Positions 42,964-51,490 of a DNA stretch of 53,679 bases are shown here, piece after piece. Numbering within the stretch: the first letter of the stretch is position 1; every line of letters starts with the position of its first letter. Below the pieces are notes generated by a model. That model saw only the letters and a list, made by a program, of their open reading frames with translations. It did no database searches and had not been told where the DNA came from. The translations under genes were made by a program, and so were the position numbers. The DNA is from Microbacteriaceae bacterium (GTDB lineage Bacteria; Actinomycetota; Actinomycetes; Actinomycetales; Microbacteriaceae): the NCBI GenBank assembly GCA_947453465.1, contig CANGGL010000005.1, positions 1 through 53,679 on the forward strand, given 5' to 3'.

Positions 42964-43464
42964 CTAGTGCTCGTGGCTCTCGTGGTCGCTAATTGCCTTG
43001 GCCGCCTGATCGGCAAGACTCGATGGCACCTGCACCTCATACTTGCTGGCAATCACTGCAGATTGGCTGATGAAGCCACGCTTATTGCGGGCCAGGGTGA
43101 AGCGCAGGATGTTGAAGAGCATGCCGATGCCGGCACCGATGAGCACCGAAGAAAAAGTTGAGCCCAGCGCCGGGGTCGAGGTGGCGTCGGTTGACCCGCC
43201 GAAAAAGAAGCTGACGATCAGACCTAGCCATGAACCGGTAACAGCACCACTGACGGCAACTCGGCCGTAGCTCATCTTGCCGCGAACGCGCTCAACTGTG
43301 CGAAGATCCTTGCCCACGATTGCCACCGAACCAGCCGGGAATCCATGATTGATGATTACCTCGACAAAAGCCACCGCTTCGGCATACTCGGTGAATTTGC
43401 CAACCACCTCACCCTTAGGCATTGTTGATGGCATTCTGCGTGGAGTTCTTGGCGTTTTGTTCAC
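42964..43464 (-). CDS. General stress protein 17M-like domain protein
   Basis: 166 residues. A general-stress-protein-17M-like N-terminal domain (KGEVVGKFTEYAEAVAFVEVI, about 17-37, then AIVGKDLRTVERV) is followed by two hydrophobic segments (about 72-90 and 103-120) and a His/Glu-rich tail. The family is linked to stress but has no known activity. GTG start with CAGAAT 6 nt upstream. The in-frame ATG at residue 11 is an alternative. Confidence 0.85.
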   Translation of the reverse strand: MNKTPRTPRRMPSTMPKGEVVGKFTEYAEAVAFVEVIINHGFPAGSVAIVGKDLRTVERVRGKMSYGRVAVSGAVTGSWLGLIVSFFFGGSTDATSTPALGSTFSSVLIGAGIGMLFNILRFTLARNKRGFISQSAVIASKYEVQVPSSLADQAAKAISDHESHEH

Positions 43465-43497
43465 CTAACCATTCTGGCACGGGCAACCGCACTCGTC

Positions 43498-43503
43498 TAA
43501 GGT
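43498..43503 (+). promoter_or_regulatory. -10 box for leaderless MgtE_N/CBS gene
   Basis: TAAGGT, 6 nt (TGAAGG), then ATG at 43510. Confidence 0.5.
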
Positions 43504-43509
43504 TGAAGG

Positions 43510-44745
43510 ATGAGCGCAACGAGAGTTTTTGTAGCCAGACTGGCTGGCTGTGGCGTCTTTGACCCAGCGGGAGACCGTGTTGGAAAAGTCATCGACGTTC
43601 TCGTCTCGTACCGTAAATCAGGCGCCCCAAAGGCCACCGGCATGCTGGTTGAAATCAGCGGCCGCCGCCGAGTCTTTGTGCCGATTGCCAGGGTCACCTC
43701 AATTTCTGCCGGCCAGGTGATCACCACCGGTCTAATTGACCTTCGCCGCTTCACCCAGCGCGGGCAAGAGGTTCGCGTAATTGCCGAAATTCTGGGTCGC
43801 AAAGTCGGTCTACTCGATGGCTCTGGCAGTGCCAGCATCGAAGACCTGGCTATTGAACTTGGCAAGAACAGCGACTGGGTGGTTTCAGAGCTATTTCTTC
43901 GTCGCCCTAAGACTTCAGCATCACCATTTGCCCGCGGTGCCACGCTTTTCGCAGCCTGGGAGCAGGTGGTTGAAGAGGGTAAGACCGAAGAAGGTCAGAG
44001 CGCTCAGCAGCTGATTGCCACCTATTCGGAACTTCGCCCAGCCGACCTCGCTAGCGCACTCTTGGACCTACCCGATGAGCGAATGATCGAGGTGGCGGAA
44101 GAGCTAGATGACGAACGCCTCGCGGACGTTCTCGAGGAGCTGCCAGAAGACGAGCAGATCGACATCATCGCCGAACTAGATGATGAACGTGCCGCAGAAG
44201 TTTTGGACCTGATGGAGCCGGATGACGCGGCCGACCTGATGGCAAATCTTCCGGTTGAGCGAACCGAAGCCATCCTGGATTTGATGGACGAAGAAGAAGC
44301 AGACGACATTCGTATGTTGATGCAGTTCGACGAATTTACCGCGGGTGGCTTGATGACCACAGAGCCAATTATTTGCGCCGCCGATGCAACCGTTGCCGAG
44401 GCGATGGCCCTGATTCGCCGCAAGGATGTTGCACCGGTTCTGGCTGCATCTGTTTTTGTCACCCTTCCGCCTTATGAGGTTGCCACCGGGCGTTACCTGG
44501 GTGTCGTGCACTTCCAGAAGATGTTGCGCTACCCGCCACATGAGCGCCTGGGCAGCCTGCTAGACACCGAACTCGAGCCGGTAAAACCAGACACTCACAT
44601 CTCGGTGATTCACCGAACCTTTGCAAACTACAACCTTGTGGCCCTGCCGGTTGTTGACGATGAAAACCGACTAATCGGCGTGGTCACCGTTGACGACGTT
44701 CTCGACCACCTGCTGCCTGACGACTGGCGAGAGGAGGGGCGCTAA
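43510..44745 (+). CDS. MgtE N-domain and CBS-pair protein without a channel domain
   Basis: 411 residues. A PRC-barrel-like N-terminus (about 1-75: VFDPAGDRVGKVIDVLV) leads to MgtE_N superhelix repeats rich in Asp/Glu (about 175-270: LDDERLADVLEELPEDEQ and similar) and two CBS domains (about 275-345 and 355-405: LVALPVVDDENRLIGVVTVDDVLD). There is no transmembrane domain, so it cannot itself carry Mg2+. It resembles the cytoplasmic Mg2+-sensing half of MgtE and may sense Mg2+ or nucleotides. The stop overlaps the DUF1003 start (TAATG). Confidence 0.9.
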   Translation: MSATRVFVARLAGCGVFDPAGDRVGKVIDVLVSYRKSGAPKATGMLVEISGRRRVFVPIARVTSISAGQVITTGLIDLRRFTQRGQEVRVIAEILGRKVGLLDGSGSASIEDLAIELGKNSDWVVSELFLRRPKTSASPFARGATLFAAWEQVVEEGKTEEGQSAQQLIATYSELRPADLASALLDLPDERMIEVAEELDDERLADVLEELPEDEQIDIIAELDDERAAEVLDLMEPDDAADLMANLPVERTEAILDLMDEEEADDIRMLMQFDEFTAGGLMTTEPIICAADATVAEAMALIRRKDVAPVLAASVFVTLPPYEVATGRYLGVVHFQKMLRYPPHERLGSLLDTELEPVKPDTHISVIHRTFANYNLVALPVVDDENRLIGVVTVDDVLDHLLPDDWREEGR

Positions 44746-45239
44746 TGGCTAAGTCAAACGGACGCCTCGACGCGCCTAAGGGTCAGCGTCGCCGCCTTTT
44801 GCCAAACATCTCCATTGATCAGGAGAAGTTCGGACGCGCCTCAGAATCGTTCGCCCGCGCCATGGGCACCGGCTCGTTCCTGATTTGGATGACCGTCATC
44901 GTGGCCATCTGGTTGACCTGGAACACCCTGATGCCAGCTGCAGGCCAGTTTGACCCGCGCGCCACCAACTTCACACTGTTGACCTTGATTCTTTCGATGC
45001 AGGCCTCCTACGCCGCGCCACTGATCCTCTTGGCTCAGAACCGCCAGGATGACCGCGACCGCGTGCAGTTTGAACAAGACCGGCAGCGCGCCGAGCGAAA
45101 CCTGGCCGACACCGAGTATCTGGCCCGCGAAGTGGTTGCCCTCAGATTGGCGATGGAAGAAATCGCGACCAAAGATTTTGTTCGCGATGAAATGCGTGAC
45201 CTGCTAAAGGAAATTCTGGATGAGCGTCGCCGCGATTAA
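44745..45239 (+). CDS. DUF1003 family membrane protein
   Basis: 164 residues with two membrane helices (about 44-64 and 78-98) joined by a short loop, then a long charged C-terminal helix (NRQDDRDRVQFEQDRQRAER onward) likely to form a coiled coil in the cytoplasm. Function unknown. It is translationally coupled to the MgtE_N/CBS gene and overlaps mrp by 20 bp, a conserved actinobacterial trio, so it may be the membrane partner of the CBS protein. Confidence 0.9.
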   Translation: MAKSNGRLDAPKGQRRRLLPNISIDQEKFGRASESFARAMGTGSFLIWMTVIVAIWLTWNTLMPAAGQFDPRATNFTLLTLILSMQASYAAPLILLAQNRQDDRDRVQFEQDRQRAERNLADTEYLAREVVALRLAMEEIATKDFVRDEMRDLLKEILDERRRD

Positions 45240-46341
45240 TCGCGCCCTAGCCGCCGTCATCGACCCGGAACTTCGACTGCCACTGACCGAGCTCGACATG
45301 GTCGGCGAAGTTTCCATCGATGGTTCACACGCTTTGGTTGAAATCAAACTCACCGTGGTCGGCTGCCCGGCATCAGCCAAGATCGAGCGAGAAACTCGCG
45401 AAGCGGTTCTAAAAACCGAAGGCATCGACTCTGTGGATGTGCGACTTGGGGTGATGACGCAGACCGAACGCGACTCACTTAAGACCAAATTGCGAAACGG
45501 AAAACCACCGCGCTTCAACCCCTTCGGCCAGGAGACCCTCACCAAGGTATTTCTCATCGGCTCGGGCAAGGGCGGTGTCGGCAAGTCTTCGGTCACAGCG
45601 AACTTAGCCGCTGCACTGGCAGGTATGGGGCACCGAGTTGGATTGGTGGATGCCGACATTTTCGGTTTTTCGATCCCTGGTCAGCTGGGCTTAGCCGATA
45701 AACCAACCCGTGTGGATGAAATGATTCTTCCTCCGGTTTCAGGCAACGGCGTCAAAGTGATTTCAATTGGCATGTTCCTCGAAGACAGCAAGCCGGTGGC
45801 GTGGCGTGGCCCGATGCTTCACCGTGCAATCGAGCAGTTTCTGTGCGATGTCTTCTGGGGAGACCTCGACTACCTACTAGTCGACCTGCCACCGGGCACG
45901 GGCGATGTTGCGATCAGCATTGGGCAACTTCTACCTACGGCCCAGACCATCGTGGTGACCACTCCCCAGGTGGCAGCTGCCGAGGTTGCCGAACGTTCTG
46001 GGTCGGTGGGGCTGCAGACCGGCCAGGCTATTTTTGGAGTCATTGAAAACATGGCTTGGTTGGTGCAATCGGACGGCTCGAAGTTCGAGCTATTCGGCAG
46101 CGGTGGCGGAGCCGCGGTAGCCGAGCGCCTAACCGTCATAGCCGGCACCCCGGTCCACGTCTTGGGTCAGATTCCAATTTCGGTTGCGCTCCGCGAAGGT
46201 TCAGATGCCGGCACCCCGATTGTGCTCTCTGATTCAGACGACTCAGCCGCCGAAGTCATTCTTGAAATAGCCACAAAGATGTCGAAATCCAAGCTTGGCC
46301 TCGCCGGAAAACGCCTGGGGATAACCCCTAATCAGCGATGA
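45220..46341 (+). CDS. mrp: Mrp/ApbC-family iron-sulfur carrier ATPase
   Basis: 373 residues: N-terminal MIP18/DUF59 domain (about 1-80, with DPELRLPLTELDMV and Cys in VVGCPAS) and a deviant Walker A GSGKGGVGKSS (114-124) of the NBP35/Mrp class, then LVDADIFG and VDLPPGTGD. The CxxC that usually follows IENM is missing (IENMAWLVQSDGSKFELFG), as I recall for other actinobacterial Mrp. It probably helps iron-sulfur delivery, but by a modified route. Confidence 0.92.
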   Translation: MSVAAINRALAAVIDPELRLPLTELDMVGEVSIDGSHALVEIKLTVVGCPASAKIERETREAVLKTEGIDSVDVRLGVMTQTERDSLKTKLRNGKPPRFNPFGQETLTKVFLIGSGKGGVGKSSVTANLAAALAGMGHRVGLVDADIFGFSIPGQLGLADKPTRVDEMILPPVSGNGVKVISIGMFLEDSKPVAWRGPMLHRAIEQFLCDVFWGDLDYLLVDLPPGTGDVAISIGQLLPTAQTIVVTTPQVAAAEVAERSGSVGLQTGQAIFGVIENMAWLVQSDGSKFELFGSGGGAAVAERLTVIAGTPVHVLGQIPISVALREGSDAGTPIVLSDSDDSAAEVILEIATKMSKSKLGLAGKRLGITPNQR

Positions 46342-46359
46342 TTTGGCCTGGGGCTATCC

Positions 46360-46365
46360 TAGGTT
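46360..46365 (+). promoter_or_regulatory. -10 box for leaderless two-component operon
   Basis: TAGGTT, 6 nt (TGAAAT), then ATG at 46372. Confidence 0.5.
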
Positions 46366-46371
46366 TGAAAT

Positions 46372-47022
46372 ATGCCAGGTCGATCAAGAAGAGTACTCAT
46401 CGTTGAAGATGAACAGCTAGTTTCAACCCTGTTGGAGCAGACCCTTCAGTCCATTAATTTTCTGACCAGCCGCGCCCAAAACGCCGTCGAGGCGAAACGC
46501 AAGATCGAGGCATTCGATCCGGACATCGCACTCCTCGATATTGACCTGGGACCGGGCGCCAACGGCATCGATGTTGCCCACATTCTGGCCAAGAAGCACC
46601 CAGACATCGCGATTCTGTTTTTGACCAAGTTTCCTGACCTTCGATCAGCCGGTTTGAAGATGGAAGACCTTCCTCCCGGCTGCGGTTTCCTTCGTAAGGA
46701 ATTGGTGGGTAACACCGAGTACCTGGTAAATGCCATCGACAACGTTCTCGGCGAGCGCCCCGAGGTGCGAGACGACCTTCTGCCTGATCGTCCACTTTCC
46801 GGCCTAACAAAAAATCAGGTCGATGCGCTTCGACTGCTGGCCAGCGGGTATACCAACGCCGAGATCGCTCGTCGTCGTGACACTTCCGTGTCCTCGGTCG
46901 AGCAGTTGCTGAATTCAACTTTCAAGAATCTCGGCATCCAACAGAGTGACGACCTGAACCCTCGAATTGAGGCGGTTCGCATCTTTATTCAGGCAGCCGG
47001 AATCCCTAAAAGGGACAGCTAG
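46372..47022 (+). CDS. Response regulator, NarL/LuxR type
   Basis: 216 residues. The receiver domain (about 7-125) has acidic pocket VEDE (11-14), phospho-acceptor Asp in LLDIDLG (about 54-60), the Thr in FLTKF and the Lys in FLRKE. A LuxR-type helix-turn-helix follows (about 143-200: LTKNQVDALRLLASGYTNAEIA). It is a transcription factor controlled by the sensor kinase that follows, whose GTG overlaps this stop (TAGTG). Targets unknown. Confidence 0.9.
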   Translation: MPGRSRRVLIVEDEQLVSTLLEQTLQSINFLTSRAQNAVEAKRKIEAFDPDIALLDIDLGPGANGIDVAHILAKKHPDIAILFLTKFPDLRSAGLKMEDLPPGCGFLRKELVGNTEYLVNAIDNVLGERPEVRDDLLPDRPLSGLTKNQVDALRLLASGYTNAEIARRRDTSVSSVEQLLNSTFKNLGIQQSDDLNPRIEAVRIFIQAAGIPKRDS

Positions 47023-48767
47023 TGGACTTCAAGCTCACCCTGTCTCGCCTAACCGGGCGGCACATCCTTGGACCGGGCGTTTTCTTCTCAACGCTGGGTT
47101 ATGGCCTGCTGGCTCACCTGCTCGGCTCAAGCGACCTGCCTAGCGGCAACGTGGCAACCAGGTTCATTAGCGTGCTGGTTGCACACATCGCAATGATGAC
47201 GGTTCTCTATCTGACCAGGTTTCTGGCAGTTCGACTCAGCCAAGGCTTGTTTGCTCTGATCTTTGTCTTCTTGGGCTACATCATCGCCGGAGCAGTTCGA
47301 GGGCTGACCCTGCAGGCCTTGCTATTTGAGTTTGGTGCAGCAGACAGCGGTTTCTCGATTTACCGTTTGCTCGGCGGTGTTCTGGTGATGACCACCGGAG
47401 CGGCTTGGGCGGGTTTTGCGTTTGGCGTGAAGGCCGAATGGGGTCAGAAACGCGCAAACCTGAAGGCAACCGAAACACAACTCGAGACTCTGCTTGCAGC
47501 CAGCGAAAGTCGATTCGAGCTGCAAGCCACCGACACCATGTCGACCATCGAATCTATGTTGCAGACCGCACTGATCCCAGAATTGATGGTTACGCCTCAG
47601 CACGCTGTCACAAAATTGCAGTCCCTAATCAATGACACCCTTCGTCCGCTGAGTGCGTTCTTGGCCTCCAGCCAAGCTGCGCTCGAGGTGGCCAAACTTG
47701 ACCCGAGCATCTACCGTTTTCGCTGGCGAACACTGATGACTCATCTCACACTCAGAGATGCCAGCCAGCCATTGCTAACTGCCGGGATCCTCTCGGTGTT
47801 GGCGGTGACCGGTTTTGTCAGGTACATCCCCGAGGTCAGCCCGTTTGTGCTTTTACTCCTCTCGATCGTCAGCATCGCCGCTCTTCTCGCCATCACAAAA
47901 TACTGGCTCTCCAGGCTCGTAGACCGACTGCCTTCGACCACTCGAGTGCCAGTCGTCTTGGCAATCCTCTTCTCTTCTGCCTTTTTGAGCGGTCTGGGTG
48001 TGATGACTTTGAGCGGTGACCCGGTCGTCGCGGTTTCCCTCGCAACCAATGCCGGTGTCGCCGCAGCTCTCCTAGGTTCACTCTTTGGCATCAATAAGAC
48101 CGCGAACGTCGAGATGGCCGAGATTGACCGAAAACTTATGGACCACGAATACCGACTGCGGTGGACTATTGCGACCCTGAACGGGCGGCACTGGCTTCAG
48201 AAGAAGCAGTTCGCCCGCAAACTTCACGGCCCGATTCAATCAGAGGTCGCGGCCGCTGCCATCCGTATCGAACGCAGTCTAAGCTCCGGAGAAGTTACCG
48301 AAGCTGGCGAGGAAATTCTCCAGAGCCTTAGAGATCGTCTCGCAAAAATTCTTCAAGACACCGTAGGCACCAATGAAATCGGTCAGGTGATGGACGAGAT
48401 AATCGAGACCTGGCAGGGTCTCTGCGACATCGAACTCGAGATGAGCGACGAAGTGCAGCGGGCGGTGCGCCTGGACCCGGTTTGCGTTGAGACAGTTCTC
48501 GAGATCACTCGAGAGGCCTGTTCAAATGCGATTCGCCATGGATCGGCCGACCAGGTGAAAATCAACCTCTCAATCGAAGGCTCCGACTTAGTCAAAATTG
48601 AGGTTCGCAACAACGGAACCAAGGGAATCTTGGCTACCCGACGCGGTCTGGGCAGCACCTATCTAGACGACTGCACCTACAGCCACAAGCTGGAGACCCT
48701 CGATGGCGAGACGATGCTAACCGCTACGGTTCCGCTTCAAGTGAAACCTTCGGAATTTCAGGTTTAG
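47022..48767 (+). CDS. Membrane sensor histidine kinase, unusual 4+4 helix layout
   Basis: 581 residues. Four membrane helices (about 16-132), a soluble helical stretch (about 135-245), four more helices (about 250-355), then the kinase part. The phospho-acceptor is probably the His in RKLHGPIQSEV (DHp of the NarX/DesK type). The ATPase domain has N-box REACSNAIRHG, but the G1 box reads VRNNGTKG with Asn in place of the usual Asp, and GLGST. GTG start, coupled to the response regulator. The signal is unknown. ATP binding may be altered. Confidence 0.85.
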   Translation: MDFKLTLSRLTGRHILGPGVFFSTLGYGLLAHLLGSSDLPSGNVATRFISVLVAHIAMMTVLYLTRFLAVRLSQGLFALIFVFLGYIIAGAVRGLTLQALLFEFGAADSGFSIYRLLGGVLVMTTGAAWAGFAFGVKAEWGQKRANLKATETQLETLLAASESRFELQATDTMSTIESMLQTALIPELMVTPQHAVTKLQSLINDTLRPLSAFLASSQAALEVAKLDPSIYRFRWRTLMTHLTLRDASQPLLTAGILSVLAVTGFVRYIPEVSPFVLLLLSIVSIAALLAITKYWLSRLVDRLPSTTRVPVVLAILFSSAFLSGLGVMTLSGDPVVAVSLATNAGVAAALLGSLFGINKTANVEMAEIDRKLMDHEYRLRWTIATLNGRHWLQKKQFARKLHGPIQSEVAAAAIRIERSLSSGEVTEAGEEILQSLRDRLAKILQDTVGTNEIGQVMDEIIETWQGLCDIELEMSDEVQRAVRLDPVCVETVLEITREACSNAIRHGSADQVKINLSIEGSDLVKIEVRNNGTKGILATRRGLGSTYLDDCTYSHKLETLDGETMLTATVPLQVKPSEFQV

Positions 48768-48805
48768 CAGCCCCGCATTCGAAGGCTTTTGCCACCTTGA
48801 AGTCT

Positions 48806-48811
48806 TAGAGT
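48806..48811 (+). promoter_or_regulatory. -10 box for leaderless aldehyde dehydrogenase gene
   Basis: TAGAGT, 6 nt (TGGGGA), then ATG at 48818. Confidence 0.5.
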
Positions 48812-48817
48812 TGGGGA

Positions 48818-50338
48818 ATGAGCGAAACCAGCATCCCTGCACTTCTAAGCCACTTGCCTTCTGCCCGTACCTCGGTGTCGGTTATCAACCCGGTGAATGC
48901 TAAAAAGATATACGACCTGCCGCAGCTATCGGCAGATGATGTTATCGACGCGATCGAGCGCACCAGGGCCGCTCAGCCCGCTTGGGCAGCACTCTCGCCA
49001 GGTGAGCGAGCGAAACTTTTGCTAACTCTGCACGATGCGCTGATGAGCAACCAGGACCGCCTTCTTGACCTCTTGCAGCTGGAAACCGGCAAGGCTCGAT
49101 CACACGCATTCGAGGAGGTCGCCGGGGCTTATGGCGCCGCCCGCTACTTTGGAAAAATTTCAGCGAAGACTCTGCATCCCAAGAAAACCAAGGCAGGCGT
49201 TCCGATTCTGACTAAGACCTGGGTTGAGCGCACTCCCCTTGGCGTGGTCGGTGTAATCACACCGTGGAATTACCCATTGGCGCTGACCATGCTTGATGTT
49301 CTCCCCGCCCTGGCCGCAGGAAACACCGTGATCCAGAAGGCGGACAACCAGACTGCCTTGACCGTTTTGTTTGCTCGACAACTGGCCATCTCGGCCGGCA
49401 TCCCTGCCGAGGCCTGGACAGTGGTGGTTGGCGATGGAGCAGAGGTGGGCAATGCCATTACCGATCACGCCGACTACGTAGCCTTCACCGGCTCGACTGC
49501 AACCGGCCGTATGGTCGCCGAGCGTGCGGCTAAGCGACTCATCGGTTACTCACTTGAATTGGGCGGTAAAAACCCAATGATTGTGCTGGAGGGCGCCAAT
49601 CTAAAGCGCGCTGCCGACCTAGCGATGGCCGGAGCTTTTGGCTCGGCCGGCCAACTTTGCGTCTCGCTCGAACGCGTGTACGTGCCCAACCACCTAAAAG
49701 ATGCTTTCGTTGCAGAACTAGGCTCCCGAACTCGCTCGCTTGCCGTTGGCAATTCAAAAGATTTCAGCATGGACATGGGAACCTTGGCTGGCCAAGCCCA
49801 GCTTTCACGCGTTTCAGGCTTTATCGAAGACGCCACCCAAGCCGGGGCAACCTTGGTTGCCGGCGGGCACGCCTTGCCCGAATTGGGACCCTACTTTTAT
49901 GAACCGACGGTGCTCACCGATGTTCCGGCCGCGGCAAAACTATCTCGTCAAGAGGTCTTCGGTCCGGTGCTCGACGTCGAGGGTTACGACGGCATCGAAG
50001 ATGCGATCCGACTGGCCAACGACACCGAGTACGGCCTGAATGCATCCGTGGTTGGCCCAAAGCGTGAGGCACTAAAGGTTGCTTCACGCCTAATGGCAGG
50101 CAGTGTCAACATCAACGAGGGTTTCCGCGCAACTTTTGCATCCATGGAATCACCAATGGGTGGAATGAAGCAATCCGGCAAGGGTCGCCGCAATGGGCCC
50201 GAGGGTCTCTTGCGTTTCACCGATGCACGGACGGTTGGTCTAGCTTCGAACCTACTGAAGCTTCCACTGCGCGGCCGCGACTACAACCGAATGGCACCCC
50301 TGATGGTGACCATGATGAAGTTTCTACGTCGCTTCTGA
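48818..50338 (+). CDS. Aldehyde dehydrogenase, succinate-semialdehyde type
   Basis: NAD(P)-dependent aldehyde oxidation. 506 residues: PWNYP (149-153, with catalytic Asn151), TGSTATG (nucleotide site), general base Glu247 in ELGGKNP, nucleophile Cys281 in GQLCVS, and EVFGPVL near the end of the catalytic domain. Best guess is succinate-semialdehyde dehydrogenase; the substrate is not fixed by sequence alone. The 3' end overlaps convergent tatB by 15 bp. Confidence 0.9.
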   Translation: MSETSIPALLSHLPSARTSVSVINPVNAKKIYDLPQLSADDVIDAIERTRAAQPAWAALSPGERAKLLLTLHDALMSNQDRLLDLLQLETGKARSHAFEEVAGAYGAARYFGKISAKTLHPKKTKAGVPILTKTWVERTPLGVVGVITPWNYPLALTMLDVLPALAAGNTVIQKADNQTALTVLFARQLAISAGIPAEAWTVVVGDGAEVGNAITDHADYVAFTGSTATGRMVAERAAKRLIGYSLELGGKNPMIVLEGANLKRAADLAMAGAFGSAGQLCVSLERVYVPNHLKDAFVAELGSRTRSLAVGNSKDFSMDMGTLAGQAQLSRVSGFIEDATQAGATLVAGGHALPELGPYFYEPTVLTDVPAAAKLSRQEVFGPVLDVEGYDGIEDAIRLANDTEYGLNASVVGPKREALKVASRLMAGSVNINEGFRATFASMESPMGGMKQSGKGRRNGPEGLLRFTDARTVGLASNLLKLPLRGRDYNRMAPLMVTMMKFLRRF

Positions 50339-50698
50339 GTCGTAAGGCGCAGCTTCGCCGGAAACCAGCGGTTTACTCTTTGGCTGCGCGGTCACCTTCG
50401 CGGCGTTAAGCCCCGAACCCAGAGGTGCACTGGCAGCAGAGTTTAGATCCTCTACCAAAGCTTCGCGAATAATTCTCCGAGGGTCATACTGCCTTGGGTC
50501 AAGCTTTTTCCAGTCGAGGTCCTGATACTCCGGACCCAACTCGTTGGCCAATTGATCCTTGGCGCCTTCGGCCATCCGCCGAACCGACTTAATTAGGTTG
50601 GCAAGCTGCTTCGCATACTGTGGCAGTCGCTCTGGTCCAAGCACAAATGCAGCAATAATCACCAGGATGATTAGCTTTTCGCCACTTAGACCGAACAC
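50324..50698 (-). CDS. tatB: Sec-independent translocase protein TatB
   Basis: Twin-arginine translocation receptor subunit. 124 residues: MFGLSGEKLIILVIIAAFVLGPERLPQYA pattern (membrane helix about 7-22, then GPERLP hinge), an amphipathic helix (about 24-50) and a disordered tail rich in Pro, Ala and Asp. FGLSxEK and GPERLP favour TatB over TatA. GTG start with TAATCT 6 nt upstream. The location near Mrp and the O-methyltransferase matches actinobacteria. Confidence 0.92.
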   Translation of the reverse strand: MFGLSGEKLIILVIIAAFVLGPERLPQYAKQLANLIKSVRRMAEGAKDQLANELGPEYQDLDWKKLDPRQYDPRRIIREALVEDLNSAASAPLGSGLNAAKVTAQPKSKPLVSGEAAPYDSEAT

Positions 50699-50704
50699 TC
50701 TTCC

Positions 50705-50710
50705 AGATTA
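50705..50710 (-). promoter_or_regulatory. -10 box for leaderless tatB
   Basis: TAATCT, 6 nt (GGAAGA), then GTG at 50698. Confidence 0.5.
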
Positions 50711-50745
50711 CCGCTTCGCTGCCGGCCAAAGGGCCGTGGGCGACT

Positions 50746-50751
50746 TATGCT
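50746..50751 (+). promoter_or_regulatory. -10 box for O-methyltransferase gene
   Basis: TATGCT about 18 nt before the ATG. A short leader would contain AAGGAG, 6 nt before ATG 50770, which decides that start over the TTG at 50752. Confidence 0.4.
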
Positions 50752-50769
50752 TTGACCAAGGAGTGCCAA

Positions 50770-51402
50770 ATGGTAGACAAAATCAGTAGCTGGAAGTTTG
50801 CAGAAGACTTCGTTGAAGAATCAGAGGTTCTTCGCGAGGCTCGTGGGCGCGCTGAGGAACTCGGCATCGAGTGCATCACCGCCTCGGTTGGTTCTCATCT
50901 GGCACTTGTGGCATCAGCCCTGGGCGCCAAGGCCATCGTTGAAGCGGGCACCGGCACCGGCGTTTCTGGGCTTTGGCTTTTGAGCGGCGCACCTCATGCG
51001 GTTCTAGCAACTATCGATACCGAAACCGAAATCCAAGCGGCTGCAAAGCGCGCGTTCTCAGACGCAAAAATTGCTCCCAACCGCACCCGCATCATTACCG
51101 GCAAGGCGCTCGATGTAATGTCGAACATGGCCGACGCCGCCTATGACCTAGTCTTCCTAGACGCAGATCGAGAAAGCCTAGAAGCACAGTTGCACGAAGC
51201 CTCGAGACTGCTGCGTCCGGGTGGTGTGGTGGCAATTTCCCACGCACTATGGCGAGACCGAGTTCCAGACCCGGCGATGCGAGATGACGCGACTTCTATT
51301 TATCGCGATGTATTGCGCTTCTTCAGTAGCCAGGATGATTTTGTATCGGCGCTATCGCCGGTGGGCGATGGGCTGCTGATGGCCAGCAAGCGCACCCTCT
51401 AA
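50770..51402 (+). CDS. SAM-dependent O-methyltransferase (family 3 type)
   Basis: 210 residues, class-I methyltransferase of the catechol/caffeoyl-CoA O-methyltransferase group. SAM-binding IVEAGTGTGVSGLWL, the TIDTE acidic loop and VFLDADRE (metal/substrate loop) are present, followed by LLRPGGVVAISHALW. It matches the Rv1220c type next to tatB (from memory). Acceptor unknown. Ends before a strong terminator. Confidence 0.9.
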   Translation: MVDKISSWKFAEDFVEESEVLREARGRAEELGIECITASVGSHLALVASALGAKAIVEAGTGTGVSGLWLLSGAPHAVLATIDTETEIQAAAKRAFSDAKIAPNRTRIITGKALDVMSNMADAAYDLVFLDADRESLEAQLHEASRLLRPGGVVAISHALWRDRVPDPAMRDDATSIYRDVLRFFSSQDDFVSALSPVGDGLLMASKRTL

Positions 51403-51450
51403 TCCTCTAAGCGATAACGCAACGACGCCAACGCCCTAGAACTTAAACGA

Positions 51451-51484
51451 AAAAACCCGGTCATCGCTGACCGGGTTTTTCTTT
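51451..51484. terminator. Bidirectional intrinsic terminator
   Basis: Perfect 13-bp stem AAAAACCCGGTCA / TGACCGGGTTTTT with loop TCGC, then CTTT. It lies between the 3' ends of the convergent O-methyltransferase and DUF3117 genes and can serve both. Confidence 0.9.
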
Positions 51485-51490
51485 TGAAAC

